64,000 nt of DNA, taken from contig NC_020177.2 in assembly GCF_000224145.3 (NCBI RefSeq), positions 1,893,347-1,957,346 of the forward strand. The letters run 5' to 3'. The translations under genes and the position numbers were made by a program. Under the pieces are notes generated by a model. It worked only from the letters and a program-made list of their open reading frames with translations. It searched no databases and was not told the DNA's origin. Positions 43,001-53,953 of the stretch are shown in pieces. Source of the DNA: Ciona intestinalis. Taxonomy: Eukaryota; Chordata; Ascidiacea; Phlebobranchia; Cionidae. Numbering within the stretch: the stretch's first letter is position 1; the number at the start of each line of letters is the position of its first letter.

Positions 43001-45967
43001 CACGACTTTATAAAACGCCCGTCAAAGCTGATTACTGTTTTTAAATATTAAAAAAATATGTAAAATAGAAACAGTATACTTTAAACAGGTAAAAAAATGC
43101 GAAATAGTAAGGTGCTATGTTTTAATGCTCGCTAAATCGTAGTAAAGCCAATGATTTTTTTAGTTTGCGTGTGCGAACGATTAAACTAGTTTCATAGCTT
43201 CATAAGACAACCTCGAATATTTCGTACAGTTTGATTTTGTTTCATAACTAGTTTTAGTTTTGTAAAAAAACACTAAGATATAAGCATGAAGAAAATAGAC
43301 AAGGGCGAATATGACTTTATTTGAGATAAAAACAACAAAAAATATCGGTTTAACGTTATATATATATAGTTTATGGAGAAACTAGCACAGCCTGTTAAAT
43401 TCGGTAGGTTAATTAAAAATTGCAGAATACTGTTAATGCAAATATATTTCAATATAAAGTCCCATCTTCCCCCACATTGTAGTTTTGTATGTTTTCATTG
43501 CCAAACTTTGAAAGGTTTGCTTTTAATTTAGTAATTTATACCTCAGGAGTTATTCAACTATAAGTTACTGATATAATAAAAAGATAATATTTTGAAAATA
43601 TATTCGAAATTTGGTCATTTGCACTTGGTGATAATTTATGAGAAGTGACTTGTGTCAAAAGTAGAGCAGTAATACCCAATTTGTAGCAAAAATAAAAACT
43701 TTATCAATAGTTTTAATCAATTTTCTGTTATTACAAGTTCATATACATTTGTAGGATACAATATTTATCCATTGATGTTCGAACATTACCCATTGTCGTT
43801 CAAACAATACCAATTGTTATGCAATAATATAATGTATGGGTAACATGTAAAAACTATAGCAATAGGGCAAGAAAAAGAATGTTTAGACTTAATTTTCAAA
43901 GCGTACAGTGTTATTTCGTGTTATTTACGTATATTCCTATTTATAAATACACTTATTAATCAAAATTTACAATGATTTTAAACTGTCCCATCGTATCCCG
44001 TGTGTTTTTGAATTTGTAAAATTTCACCTGTTGTGCGGATCGCTAAATAACTCCTCGTGTGTTTTATTATATTTTATTAAATTATTGTCAATTAATAAAG
44101 AAATAATAGTACTAATTCATGGTATTACCCAAAATCCGTCATCTTTTTTTGATTTTGGAAATATTTGGCAATATGTGCTTAAGTGTCCTATCTTCCCCCA
44201 TTGTACTATATTCCGAAATCTTCGCTACCGTATTTTGGGTAATACCCACAAGACAAATACAGATAATATTATTACTTGTTCACTAAATATTATTACTTGT
44301 TCACGATTCAAAATAGCCGCATACAACATCATAACAACATGTACCTGGTGCTGTCGCTTGAGAAATCAAGAAATCTGCCTGTACAGGAATTGTGTAACTT
44401 TCAACTTTGCTTGGGTTGCGGTCCAACACGTCGCCAGTCGATTGTTTCAAATGAATTACTTTTGCTCCTCGGTCAAGTAGGTCCCCACGACATGCCTGTA
44501 AGGTTGTTTTTGAAAATTAGTTTATCAGTGTATAAAGTTGGGTGGGGGGAGATGGGACACCTTTAACACGTAATGTCTGAATATCTTGATCGCGTTTTTT
44601 TTACTACCAAATGATACAAGAAAATAGAATGAAAATGTGTCCCCTCTTCCCCAACTCTACGATATACAATATAGTGTGTAAGCATGTTCTTTATTAATTT
44701 TGTTTATGGAAAATAAGCTAACCCACTCAAAAATGCATTCGGTTTTGCATTAGTACTATATACAGTATGTGTGCCTTAATTCGAAGCAAACTAAAAAGGC
44801 GTTAACAAATGTCAGTGTAAAACTGGCTACCTGTACAAAGAAGAGCTTTGGTTTCGATGCAAGCGAACGACATTTGTCTGCTTCGAAAGGAGTGGTAAAA
44901 TCTTTTAATTTCATCTCATCGTCATGCGAATATAAGATGTTATCTTTTCCACCATGAGTGAGAATAGCGCACGCAAAGCAATCGTGATCGCCATGGTCCA
45001 TCTCCGAAACTGTTGGAAGTTTACAGTTACTAGAAATCTTTTTTTTTTGCTGCATGGCTTTGGGCTATAACCCTTGCCTCGAATGCTAAGCATAAACGTT
45101 GGAACTCGTTTGTGGACATAACGTATGTAAAGCACAACACCCGAGTTACCCTACGACTGTCGTGGTATAGTTTCACCAACGCGCAAAAGTAAAGTGTTTT
45201 GCAACATTTATAACGGAAATAAACGTTAACATATTTATAGAAAAAGGAACATAATATTTAACTCATCAAACTCTAATTTAAAAATACGAAAAATAATTCA
45301 AAATTTCTGTTTAAATTTGTATAACGACCAATTATCCTTGTATAGCGGATAGTTAAATATAACAACGCCGATTGGTGGTGCGTAATACACGTACGTCCGA
45401 TTATGCAACTTTAAACGTGCATCTTCGCGGGTCTTTTTTGTTTTCTAGTATGTGGCTGAGAATTTGGACAACCCATGACCACTCGGTTGGAACGATTGCC
45501 GCTCGAATCACACACCGTGTATAGAAGGGTGGGGAAAGAAGGGGCACCTTTTCATATTTTCTTTTCTCGTCCCATTTAGTAGTAAATGAAGAAAACTGTA
45601 TCCTCACGATTCCCGTAGACCGTTGTTAATCGTTTAAACCACGATCCGGATATTTAAATATTACGTGCTAAAGATGTCCCATCTTCCTTGGAAAACATAT
45701 TAATTGCATCCGAGCTTCGGGGTATTTACTGAATACAAAACGAACACTCTAATATAAGAATAGTTAACAAAGACAACCCAATCAAATTGTAAACATACGT
45801 TCATAAAGTTTTCTGCGAATTTGTTTTCTCTCAAGATCCAGATATTCTTCGGTTTCGAAACCAAGCAACTCAGCGGTTTTGAGGAGAGCTGCAGCGTCTT
45901 TGTCACTGCCTGTTCTTTCACTCAGTTTTAGGTGTTTGTCGAATTTCTGAGTAATAGTATATTTCAT
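40015..45967 (-). CDS. Caspase (effector-type catalytic domain), at least 5 exons, 5' end unresolved
   Basis: Model (minus): 45967 (or 45946)-45799, 45009-44831, 44495-44345, 42464-42367, 40173-40015; 756 nt, 251 aa from the ATG at 45967. A cytosolic cysteine protease cutting after Asp in apoptosis. Seen: LSERTGSDKDAAALLKTAELLGF, MDHGDHDCFACAILTHGG (catalytic His75), KPKLFFVQ then ACRG (Cys118, split by an intron), QADFLISQATAPDYYAWRSS (Arg172 of the substrate pocket) and the small-subunit end TRVNRVVAFNFES...KKQIP-like MKQIPSI. The linker has Asp residues suitable for processing. The usual prodomain and first beta strand (G-x-ALIINN) are missing from the ATG form. A possible splice acceptor at 45947 suggests that an earlier exon exists, perhaps in the gap at 46419-46667. 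Closest by eye to caspase-3/7. Confidence 0.85.
40212..40509. mobile_element. hAT-like MITE A, second copy, 282 bp
   Basis: Element 40220-40501: ends 'cagtgctcttcaacc' and 'gttaagagcactg', inverted orientation relative to 36282. Flanks 'cactacac' and 'ccatacac' agree at 6 of 8. It lies 46 bp upstream of the last caspase exon, in the intron. Confidence 0.85.
40513..42225. mobile_element. Long terminal-inverted-repeat element spanning an assembly gap
   Basis: Element 40520-42218 begins 'catggcctactcaatacacg' and ends with its reverse complement. About 117-120 bp pair almost without mismatch (40520-40638 with 42100-42218). The heptamer 'agtacac' flanks both sides (40513-40519, 42219-42225). The interior includes 474 N, so any transposase is hidden. 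Lies in the last intron of the caspase gene. Confidence 0.85.
41053..41526. other. Assembly gap (474 N)
   Basis: Run of N inside the long terminal-repeat element; an isolated N also stands at 41008. Confidence 1.
42760..42870 (-). repeat. Interspersed repeat ('gcgacaaaacaacagttgtt' family), copy 2
   Basis: Reverse complement of the block at 13770-13930: 'gctaggtgtagcgacc', 'ttattttcttccaac', 'ttttaacaactgttgttttg'. It abuts the 1.3-kb element. Confidence 0.7.
42879..44210 (+). mobile_element. 1.33-kb TA-flanked element, related to the MITE by its ends
   Basis: Ends 'agtagggtgggggaagatgg' and 'cctatcttcccccattgtac'. The interior is AT-rich, non-coding, and repeats the end motif internally ('gtcccatcttcccccacatt' at 43460, 'actgtcccatcgtatcc' at 43982). 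A near-identical inverted copy lies at 49681-51035. In a caspase intron. Confidence 0.88.
44266..44304. repeat. Two-copy short tandem repeat
   Basis: 'atattattacttgttcac' occurs twice with a 3-base spacer, just downstream of caspase exon 3 on the transcribed strand. Confidence 0.8.
44535..44664 (-). mobile_element. Internally deleted MITE ('gatgggacac' family)
   Basis: Left 'gttgggtggggggagatggg', right 'cctcttccccaactctacg'. The middle third of the element is missing (130 bp against about 195). In a caspase intron. Confidence 0.85.
45521..45688 (+). mobile_element. MITE with lost right end ('gatgggacac' family)
   Basis: Left 'agaagggtggggaaagaagg', core 'tagaccgttgttaatcgttt', right end breaks after 'gatgtcccatcttcc'. 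In caspase intron 1; a SINE scrap ('ggctgagaatttggacaacc') precedes it at 45449. Confidence 0.85.
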
Positions 45968-46155
45968 AATATCAACTCCTCACGTGTTGTGGTGTATATG
46001 TTAAAGGACAATATCAGCAAAAAAATGCATACAGGTATAGAGAAGGTCATGTGTCGTCTAAGGTAACACCAAAGTTTTTAAAAAACGAAACCGCAAAAAA
46101 GTGATTTCTTGGAACAGTATATTTTAAAGTATTCTAACGGTATATTTAGTAAATA

Positions 46156-46353
46156 TAGTGGAGTGGGGAAAGATAAGACACCTTTTTAATGTAGTTTCTC
46201 GTCGCATTTGGTATAGTAAACACCAAACAACATTTGAAGAAATATAAAACCTTATCGTCACGACTCCAATAGACCGTTTTTAATTGTTTAAAACACGATC
46301 AGGATATTTGGATAATATGTGCTAAAGGTGTCCCATCTTCCCCCATCCTACTA
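46156..46353 (+). mobile_element. TA-flanked MITE ('gatgggacac' family)
   Basis: Left 'agtggagtggggaaagataa', core 'taattgtttaaaacacgatc', right 'catcttcccccatcctacta'. Confidence 0.9.
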
Positions 46354-46418
46354 TATAATTTTTAACCTGACCAGTTGGTTGAACACCACGAATAGTCCAC
46401 GTGATTTATGTAGCATGA

Positions 46419-46667
46419 NNNNNNNNNNNNNNNNNNNNNNNNNNNNNNNNNNNNNNNNNNNNNNNNNNNNNNNNNNNNNNNNNNNNNNNNNNNNNNNNNN
46501 NNNNNNNNNNNNNNNNNNNNNNNNNNNNNNNNNNNNNNNNNNNNNNNNNNNNNNNNNNNNNNNNNNNNNNNNNNNNNNNNNNNNNNNNNNNNNNNNNNNN
46601 NNNNNNNNNNNNNNNNNNNNNNNNNNNNNNNNNNNNNNNNNNNNNNNNNNNNNNNNNNNNNNNNNNN
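46419..46667. other. Assembly gap (249 N)
   Basis: Run of N upstream of the first visible caspase exon. Confidence 1.
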
Positions 46668-46716
46668 GTTACAATTTTTGCATGTGTTTACAGCATAGTA
46701 CGTTTAAAGTTATACA

Positions 46717-47104
46717 TACTAACCAGAGTCCGTATATAAACATGAGTTATTTCATGTCGCCCATAGAAATCACATAGCACATACCAAATGGGGCTAAATT
46801 AATCATAGACATAATATAAATATGAACGTATATAGCTAAATTTAATATATTTTATGTTTTTAATACAAATACAGGATGCAGATTAAAGAAAATCAAATTT
46901 TCAAGTAGATGTGTAGATTTATTAAAGCCCAAAAGTGACTTGAAGTTTTTGGTATCTATAAATAAACTGCGACTAAGCAGAAAAATCTGTTTAAAAATTC
47001 CCGTTGCTAGGGTAAACAATCGGCGAAATTAGCCCCGTTTGGTTGCCCTGTAAGATTTCTATGGTGATGAAATAACTCATGTTTATATCGGACTCTGGTA
47101 CTAA
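46717..47104. mobile_element. 376-bp element with about 76-bp terminal inverted repeats
   Basis: Element 46723-47098: 'ccagagtccg...aaacatgagttatttcat...ccatagaaatc' at the left is inverted at the right with a few differences. Flanked by 'tactaa' on both sides (46717-46722, 47099-47104). The centre is AT-rich and non-coding. Confidence 0.8.
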
Positions 47105-47210
47105 CTATTACTAATAACTACAATGTGCTAGATATTTGGCTATAAATAATGCATATACAGTTATACGCTTTGAGCACATATCACAAGCACTCACAACAAT
47201 CCAACAGGTT

Positions 47211-47363
47211 CACATTTGGTATAGTGAACAAAGAAAAATCAAATAATTATAAAACCCCATCCTTACGACTCCCACAGACCGTTATTAATTGTTTAAAACA
47301 CGATCAAGATATTTGAATATTAAATGTGCTATAGCTGTGCCATCTTCCACAATAGCCCACTAT
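47211..47363 (+). mobile_element. Left-truncated MITE ('gatgggacac' family)
   Basis: Starts inside the element at 'cacatttggtatagtgaaca'; core 'acagaccgttattaattgtt'; degraded right end 'ccatcttccacaatagccca'. Confidence 0.8.
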
Positions 47364-48431
47364 ATATTTTATTTTCAGACTAATTTAACTTTAAAAGTCG
47401 CAGGTTGTTACGTATAAATAGTGAACAATTACGCACAGTGGCGTGACGTGAATGAGCTTAGTGTTTCACGAACCGGTACACAATATACATTGTCTTGATA
47501 GCCTGCCATTGTACACATGTATAGTGCGCTTAGAAAGCGAGTATTTCCTTTTAAACCCAGCTGTATAGGCCTACCACGTATATCCAAATTAAAGTAAAAA
47601 TGTTCTTATACCTGAAATATTATACAAAAACATCCCGAGTATGCGCTTAGGTTCCCCAAAAGACTAATTTCTGTATAGGATGAATCTTTATAACGCTAAC
47701 TGTTATGACGTGTTTTCCGAACCCGCACGGACATCCTATAGACCTTATACAATGCGCTTATAGGCAGAGATTTTGTCGTTGTACATTCATGTTAACCCGT
47801 TCGATGTATTATTGTATAACCCTCGTTTCTATGCGTTACGCCTTCCCTGAATAAAAAAACATGGTGTTTATATCTAAAATACGCTGTTAATAAAACCTTA
47901 AACTGTAATATATTGTACCCTGCTGTAGGACAACAGTGTAGGATGTACTGAACAGTATTTTGTTTTTGACTTGGAAAACGTATTGAGTAACAAAATTCCT
48001 TGCTTGCAATAACGCGCACGCAAATATTTTACGCGTGACAAACTGAAATTTTTGGAAACTACCAGCTTTGTTTTTCTCATTTTCACGTGGGTGACGAACA
48101 ATTCGTTTCCAAATATAATGACTAGTTTATTCCTATTCACACTTTCTGGCGTTACTGTTAGCTGTCACGAAAAATTTCCCAAACGGAGACATTTTCTAAA
48201 ACTGGCTTAGGTTGCATGCCGCAATTTTTGCGACGCGTCTTGTCATAAACAAGGTTTTCTTTAACACTGCGTTACAGGTTAGGCTACACAATAAAGTTGC
48301 GCCGCTTACGTCACTTAGCTTGGAATCAGTGCATCAGCTGCCTGTATGACCACAAAAACGATTATTTACATGCTAACATTACAAAGAATCATTTAGTTAA
48401 ACGAGCATTATCAATACGTGGTGATAAGTGT

Positions 48432-48628
48432 TAGTAGGAGGGGAAAGATGGGACACTTTTTTATTCTATTCTTTCGTCTCATTTGGTAGCAAACAAAGAG
48501 CAATCGGAAAATTGTGAAACCGTTTCCTCACGACTCCCGTATATTAGACCGTTGTTGGCAGTTAAAAACACGATCAGGATGTTTGGGTAGTATGTGCTAA
48601 AGGTATCCCGTTTCCCCCACCCTATTAT
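48432..48628 (+). mobile_element. TA-flanked MITE ('gatgggacac' family)
   Basis: Left 'agtaggaggggaaagatggg', core 'cccgtatattagaccgttg', right 'tcccgtttcccccaccctat'. Confidence 0.88.
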
Positions 48629-48677
48629 AATAAAATTGTCCCTGTCTCTTGTGCTGTTATAAATTCAACAAAAGTAA

Positions 48678-48735
48678 TCTAAAACTCGTAAGCTGGCACG
48701 AGGTATATGAAACAGAACACCCGTGTCTAACGACT
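48678..48735 (+). repeat. tRNA-derived SINE, tail scrap
   Basis: 'aactcgtaagctggcacgag' then 'gtatatgaaacagaacaccc', as in the SINE tail near 31.85 kb. Confidence 0.65.
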
Positions 48736-48976
48736 TCGTATTGAAACTTATGATACGCAAATTATGACTTCTTTAAAAACAGGTGCAACTTTGAACGCCA
48801 TCAGCCTTGTAAGGGAAATTCGCAATGTTTATTCTACAAAACACAAGAAAACACAAAAGCTGTATGACAATTACTACAAACGTATAAAGTTACTTTTACA
48901 AATAGTTCAGTTAGGTGTATGAATCAACACTTTTGCAGTAATATGCAAGCAAAATTGTTCCACTTAGTGAAATACT

Positions 48977-51900
48977 TTATAGTATACCACAAGTTGCAAG
49001 TATTACAACCGCTATTGTGACAACCACGGTGAACAGTAGCATTCCAACCCAAGAGATACTGCGCGATTTACTGGAGTACTTTTGTTTCAATTCTTCATCT
49101 TTTGTATCACGTGCCTGAGTAGGAAAACATATGGTGTATGCGAAATTAATGTACGAGGTAAAATTGTGCTATGATGTTGATGCCAATATAATACATCGTC
49201 TAATGCCCTATAATAGAATCGCTAAAAATAATAAAAACCTATTAGAAACTAAAAAGTTAATATTATTTCTTGATATTAAGGTGTATTCTTAACAAATCAT
49301 TTATTTATCAAAATAAACAAGACTTTTGAAATATTCCACCTCACCCCGCCGCTTTGCGAATCGTTCAAGCACACTATATGTGCTTGTGTTTTAATATGTT
49401 TCTTCTGAGTGTTGTCAATTAATAAATATATGACAGTAAAAATTTAAGGTATCGTCCCAAAATCGCATTTGTTTTGTTTTTTTTAATAGGGAGATATGTG
49501 CTTAAATGTCTTATTTTCTCCGGTCTACCATATGTTGTAAGTTAGGGCAATTATAAATCAGGTTAAAGTGCGTACACCGTACAGTAAACATTATGTTAAA
49601 TCAAGAGAAATTAGCAAAGTTTATAAATTGACAAAATTGCCACTTTGGACCTCAAATTATAAACCCAGCGCAAAAGTTGATATAGTACAATGAGGGAAGA
49701 TGGGACACTTAAGCACATTTTGCCAAATATTTCCAAAATTAAAATAGATGACGGTTTTTGGGTAATACCACGAATTAGTACTATCATTCCTTTATTAATT
49801 GACACCAATTTAATAAAATATAATAAAACACACGAGGAGTTATTTAGCGATCCGCACAACAGGTAAAATTTTACAAATTTGAAAACACACAGGATAAGAT
49901 GGGACAGTTTAAAATCATTGTTAATTTTGATTATTAAGTGTATTTATAAATAGGAATATACGTAAATAACACGAAATAATACTGTACGCTTTGAAAATTA
50001 GGTCTAAACATTCTTTTTCTTGCCCTATTGTTATAGTTTTTAACATGTTACCTATAGCCTACATTATATTATTGCATAACAATTGGTATTGGTTGAACGA
50101 CAATGGGTAATGTTCAAACATCAATGGGTAAATATTGTATCCTACAAATGTATATGAACTTGTAATAACAGAAAATTGGTAATAACTATTAATAAAGTTT
50201 TTATTTTTCCTACAAATTGGGTATTATTACTCTGTTTTTGGCACAAGCCACTTCTTATAAATTATCACCAAATGAAATGCAAATGACTAAATTTCGAATA
50301 TGTTTTCAAAATATTATCTTTTTATTATATCAGTATCTTATAGTTGAAAACTTCCTAAGGTATAAACTATTAAATTAAAAGCAAATCTTTCAAAGTTTGG
50401 CAATGAAAACATACAAAACTACAATGTGGGGGAAGATGGGACTCTAAATTGAAAATATTTACATTAGCAATATTCTGCAACTTGTAGTTAACCTACCGAG
50501 TTTAACAGGCTGTGCTAGTTTCTTTGCCATGTAAACCTCATATATATAACGTTAAACCGATATTTTGTTGTTGTTTTTATCACAAATTAAAGTCATATTG
50601 ACCCCTGTCTATTTTCTTCATGCTTATATCTCAATGTTTTTTTTACAAAACTAAAACTAGTTTTATGAGACAAAATCAAACTGTACGAAATATTCAAGGT
50701 TGTTTAATGAAGCTATGAAACTAGTTTAATCGTTCGCACACGCAAACAAAAAAAATCATTGGCTTTACTATGATTTAGCGAGCATTAAAAAATAGCACCT
50801 TACTATTTCGCATTTTTTTACCTGTTCAAAGTATACTGTTTCTATTTTACATATTTTTTTAATATTTAAAAACAGTAATCAGCTTTGACAGGCGTTTTAT
50901 AAAGTCGTGATAATACTGTCTAATAATTCTGTAACCTTATTTTCCTGATTATCATTAAATGGGGGGTCCGTAAAAAGAAAATTTAAAAAATGGTCTCGTC
51001 TGACAAAGTGTCCCATCTTCCCCCACCCTACCATATAGAGTGCGCTACTCTTTGATCTATATCTGGTGTTCTTACTCGTAGTTTATTGCTATAAGGGTTA
51101 TGTCATATAAACATCTACAGATCGTGTATTAAACAGTTAACAATGGTCTCTGGAAGTCGTGAGGATACAGTTTTATAATTCTTTGAATATTCGTTGTTTC
51201 CAAAAGGGACGAAAATAAATAGAACAAAAAAGGGTCCCATCTTTCTCCACCCTGCTGTATATATACCTTGATCGCGTAATATATTGAAACGAATCCAAAC
51301 ACAACTGGAATGACTCCCAAAAGCAACCAACAACATACTGTGGTTATAATTGCGAGATGAAGGTCGTTGTTACAGTAAGGGTCCAGGAAGTCGCAGCAAT
51401 CACGAGGCGATGGAGGAAGTGTCTAAAATTACAAGTAATATTGGAAGGTTTATGCAACTAGCTATAATAGAATATTTTTAAATTAACGAAGTGTTCTTTA
51501 ATTATTTTTGCATTCTTACTTTAATAAATATGTTTCGTATGACTCTCCATGTAACAGAATTGTCAGAAGTCTTGGTTAAGATTAAACATGTACGCAGACT
51601 CCATTTATAGAAGGATGGGGAAATATGGGACACTTTTTATTTTCTCGACCCATTTGGTAGTAAACAACGAACATTCAGAAAATATAAAACCATATCTCCA
51701 CGACTTCCGCGCAGACCGTTGTTAATTGTAAAAAACACGATCAGGATATTGGAAAATGATGTGCCAAAGTTGTCCCACCTTACCCCACATTAGTATATCT
51801 ATTGAATATTGAACAAAATTAAACAAAAAAAGGTATCGTTAGTTTTATTTCAGTAGGCAAAACACACAGATTTTTAAATTAATGCCATTAATGTTTCGAT

Positions 51901-52278
51901 CCGCGACGTCACTGATGCTCGGGACACCTTTAGCGCACAATATCCTGATCGTATTTTAAGCATTTAACAACAACGTTCTATGGTAGTCGTAAGAATACGG
52001 TTTTGTATTTCTTCGAGTGTTCCTTGTTTACTACCAAATGGGACGATAAAATAAAATCAATAGGCGTGCCATCTTCCCAACCTATTATATACCAATTATA
52101 AAAATCGATCCTACAACGTTACCTGTATTATTAGCCCTCCATGGTGGTGTTTTTTCTTTTTATGTTTTTTGTCTTGATGGTGGTGTTGGATGGGTTTATC
52201 AAATAGGGGATCGTTGGAGTCACCAATATCAACATCACGGTTAGCTGGCGGTTCTATGGGAACTTCCACATCAGACAT
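48977..52278 (-). CDS. CD225/dispanin-family membrane protein, 3 exons, 149 aa
   Basis: Model (minus): 52278-52123, 51422-51267, 49114-48977, giving 52+52+46 codons, all phase 0, consensus splice sites. The family (IFITM, PRRT, SYNDIG, TMEM233 and others) are small two-helix membrane proteins that shape vesicle and plasma-membrane trafficking; IFITMs restrict virus entry. Seen: a cytosolic N-tail ending in a His/Lys cluster (residues 32-46), Pro then CC at 61-62 and Cys69, helix 1 with the CD225 signature (LAIITTVCCWLLLGVIPVVF, then YYAIKARD, about 74-107) and helix 2 near 126-148. The juxtamembrane Cys pairs are candidate palmitoylation sites. The N-tail differs from IFITM, so function should not be copied from it. 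Intron 2 carries a 1.36-kb element and intron 1 two MITEs. Confidence 0.85.
49330..49535 (+). mobile_element. Fragment of the 1.3-kb 'gatgggac' element
   Basis: 'cctcaccccgccgctttgcg', 'gtgttgtcaattaataaata' and 'gtatcgtcccaaaatcgcat' are collinear with 43985-44210, ending 'gtctaccatatg'. In intron 2 of the CD225 gene. Confidence 0.65.
49681..51035 (-). mobile_element. 1.36-kb TA-flanked element, inverted copy
   Basis: Reverse-complement match along its full length to 42879-44210, with only scattered changes (e.g. 'caaaatcaaactgtacgaaa', 'aacaggctgtgctagtttct'). Ends 'agtacaatgagggaagatgg' and 'catcttcccccaccctacca'. In intron 2 of the CD225 gene. Confidence 0.88.
51118..51262 (-). mobile_element. 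Left-truncated MITE ('gatgggacac' family)
   Basis: Starts inside at 'agatcgtgtattaaacagtt', core 'ttataattctttgaatattc', right 'gtcccatctttctccaccct'. It ends 4 bp from the donor of CD225 exon 2. Confidence 0.8.
51609..51798 (+). mobile_element. TA-flanked MITE ('gatgggacac' family)
   Basis: Left 'agaaggatggggaaatatgg', core 'gcagaccgttgttaattgta', right 'cccaccttaccccacattag'. CD225 intron 1. Confidence 0.88.
51918..52090 (-). mobile_element. MITE lacking its first bases ('gatgggacac' family)
   Basis: Begins 'tgctcgggacacctttagcg', core 'acggttttgtatttcttcga', right 'gccatcttcccaacctatta'. CD225 intron 1. Confidence 0.8.
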
Positions 52279-52355
52279 GTTTAAAATATAAAAATCTGGA
52301 ATATTTGAAAAAAAGTCTGTTTTAGGTTTCAAAAAAAAATTCCGGGCGAAAGATA

Positions 52356-52558
52356 TAGTAGGGTGGGGTAAGATGGGACACCTTTTTATTCTATTTTCCT
52401 GTCCCATTTGGTAGTAAACAAAGAACATTAAAGATTTATAAAACCATATCCTCACGATTCCCGTAGACCGTTGTTAATCGTTTAAAACTCGATCCGGATG
52501 TTTGGATATTATATGTAAATGTTTGCTAAAGTTGTCCCGTCTTCCCCCGCCATTATAT
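52356..52558 (+). mobile_element. TA-flanked MITE in the CD225 gene promoter region
   Basis: Left 'agtagggtggggtaagatgg', core 'cccatttggtagtaaacaaa', right 'cccgtcttcccccgccatta'. One of the best-preserved copies; TATA-rich flanks. Confidence 0.92.
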
Positions 52559-53659
52559 AGTATTGCCGTGTCAAAGAGCTGTTCGGTATACGAACAACAC
52601 CTTTTATTTAAATATATTTGCTCAAACGGGACCTAGTAAACAAATTCTACCATTTAGTGTTTTTAGTGAACATATTCGGTTGACAGTTTTACATCGATAC
52701 CAAAATTATTAGCATTAAGTTGCGCGAAACGTTGGCGTATATTAAAGTCCGCTGCTATGCTTCGCCTGCAATGACTGAAACTTTTGGAAATTAATTCAAG
52801 TCTGCTTTGCCACATGAAAACGCGAAATTAAAAATGTTTGACTTCACTTAATCAAATCCTATACGCACTCAAATACACACAACTTCCATAATACTATTGT
52901 TTACATGGCAACCCGCAAATTAAAACAAAACGTATTATCTGCTAAGAAATAAACTAAAGCAACATATCGCATTCACGTTCCATACAAGTTATGACATAAC
53001 GATCCGTGAAAACAACAGCTGTCGCTTCCAATGGACAGTTTTCAAATGAAGAACGCCTTTTCTCTCGTATATGATTCAAAGGCCCGCTACTACAGTAACA
53101 AACATACGCTTCTGTGCCATTTCAGCGAAGCAGGGACACAGTGTATGAGAAGGTCATATCATGTTACTAAATTCCTGTGTAGGGAATATAATACTCGATT
53201 ATAAGCCTACAGTGGCTACTTCTTTACTTTAGTTTAACAACATTGGCATGCAAAAAAAGAATTGCATTGAAACTGATGTGCATTGTTTTAACTGCTGTCT
53301 TGGGGAAATTAGGCTAATTACTAAATAGGATACGGTACATTCTGTATACAAGTTCCTTATTAATTCTTTACGTCAACTTTGTAAACGAAAGTGCTTTACC
53401 GTTACATTTATGGGTGGCCCTCCTGCTCATTAACCCACAAATATGCTGGCTATTCTGTTGGGGTGAGGGGAACCCGAAGGAATTTGCTGCGTTGCTGAAG
53501 TGCGGCAATACAGTTCAGCAAAACAAGATTCTCTCTTTAGTTTTATTCTCAGTTTGCACTCAAGCGGAACCTCTCGGCCGACTCAAGCACCACCAACATA
53601 GGGGAATCCAAAAAGAAGAAGTGAATGAACGAAACCTATTTATTCTCACTTGTCGGGGC

Positions 53660-53935
53660 CATTACCGTCGTTATAAACGCTAGTGTTTTGTATTGGGTAC
53701 CCCGTGCCCACTTACGAGTTACTACAGATGACTTTTGTGCGTAAATATTAGTATTTTTAATGTATGATCACGGCCTATTAGAGATATCTCTCGAAGGCTG
53801 TGTGTATGGGTGACAATTTCGACAAACCATAAGAGACCACTGGGTTAAACCAATTGCTGTTAGGTGACTTGCAAGAACACAGACGCCCAACGGTAGCAAC
53901 GTCCAGCTATAGTGTGCCCGAAGTCTTGCATCGTC
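53660..53935 (-). repeat. tRNA-derived SINE, body and tail
   Basis: 'ttaccgtcgttataaacg', 'cccacttacgagttact', 'agagaccactgggttaaacc', 'tgctgttaggtgacttgcaa' and 'cccaacggtagcaacg' in SINE order; the head is degraded. Confidence 0.7.
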
Positions 53936-53953
53936 GTCAATTATTATTTACAT

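Larger units (their letters stand above)
45968..48976. other. Between caspase and the CD225 gene: repeats and a gap
   Basis: Holds MITEs (46156-46353, 47211-47363, 48432-48628), the assembly gap, a 376-bp terminal-repeat element and a SINE scrap. A caspase 5' exon could lie here or in the gap, but none was recognised. Frames at 47792-48140 have no domain. Confidence 0.5.

Noticed and set aside
44031-44566. Plus-strand frames over 44.0-44.6 kb
   Set aside because: They are antisense to the caspase exon with ACRG and to the 1.3-kb element.
44911-45135. Minus-strand frame with Arg-rich sequence
   Set aside because: Out-of-frame shadow of the caspase exon at 44831-45009.
46319-46777. 152-codon open frame
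   Set aside because: Runs through the second N gap and starts inside a MITE.
53414-53683. 89-codon plus-strand frame
   Set aside because: Starts at a non-ATG codon, runs into a SINE, and shows no domain.
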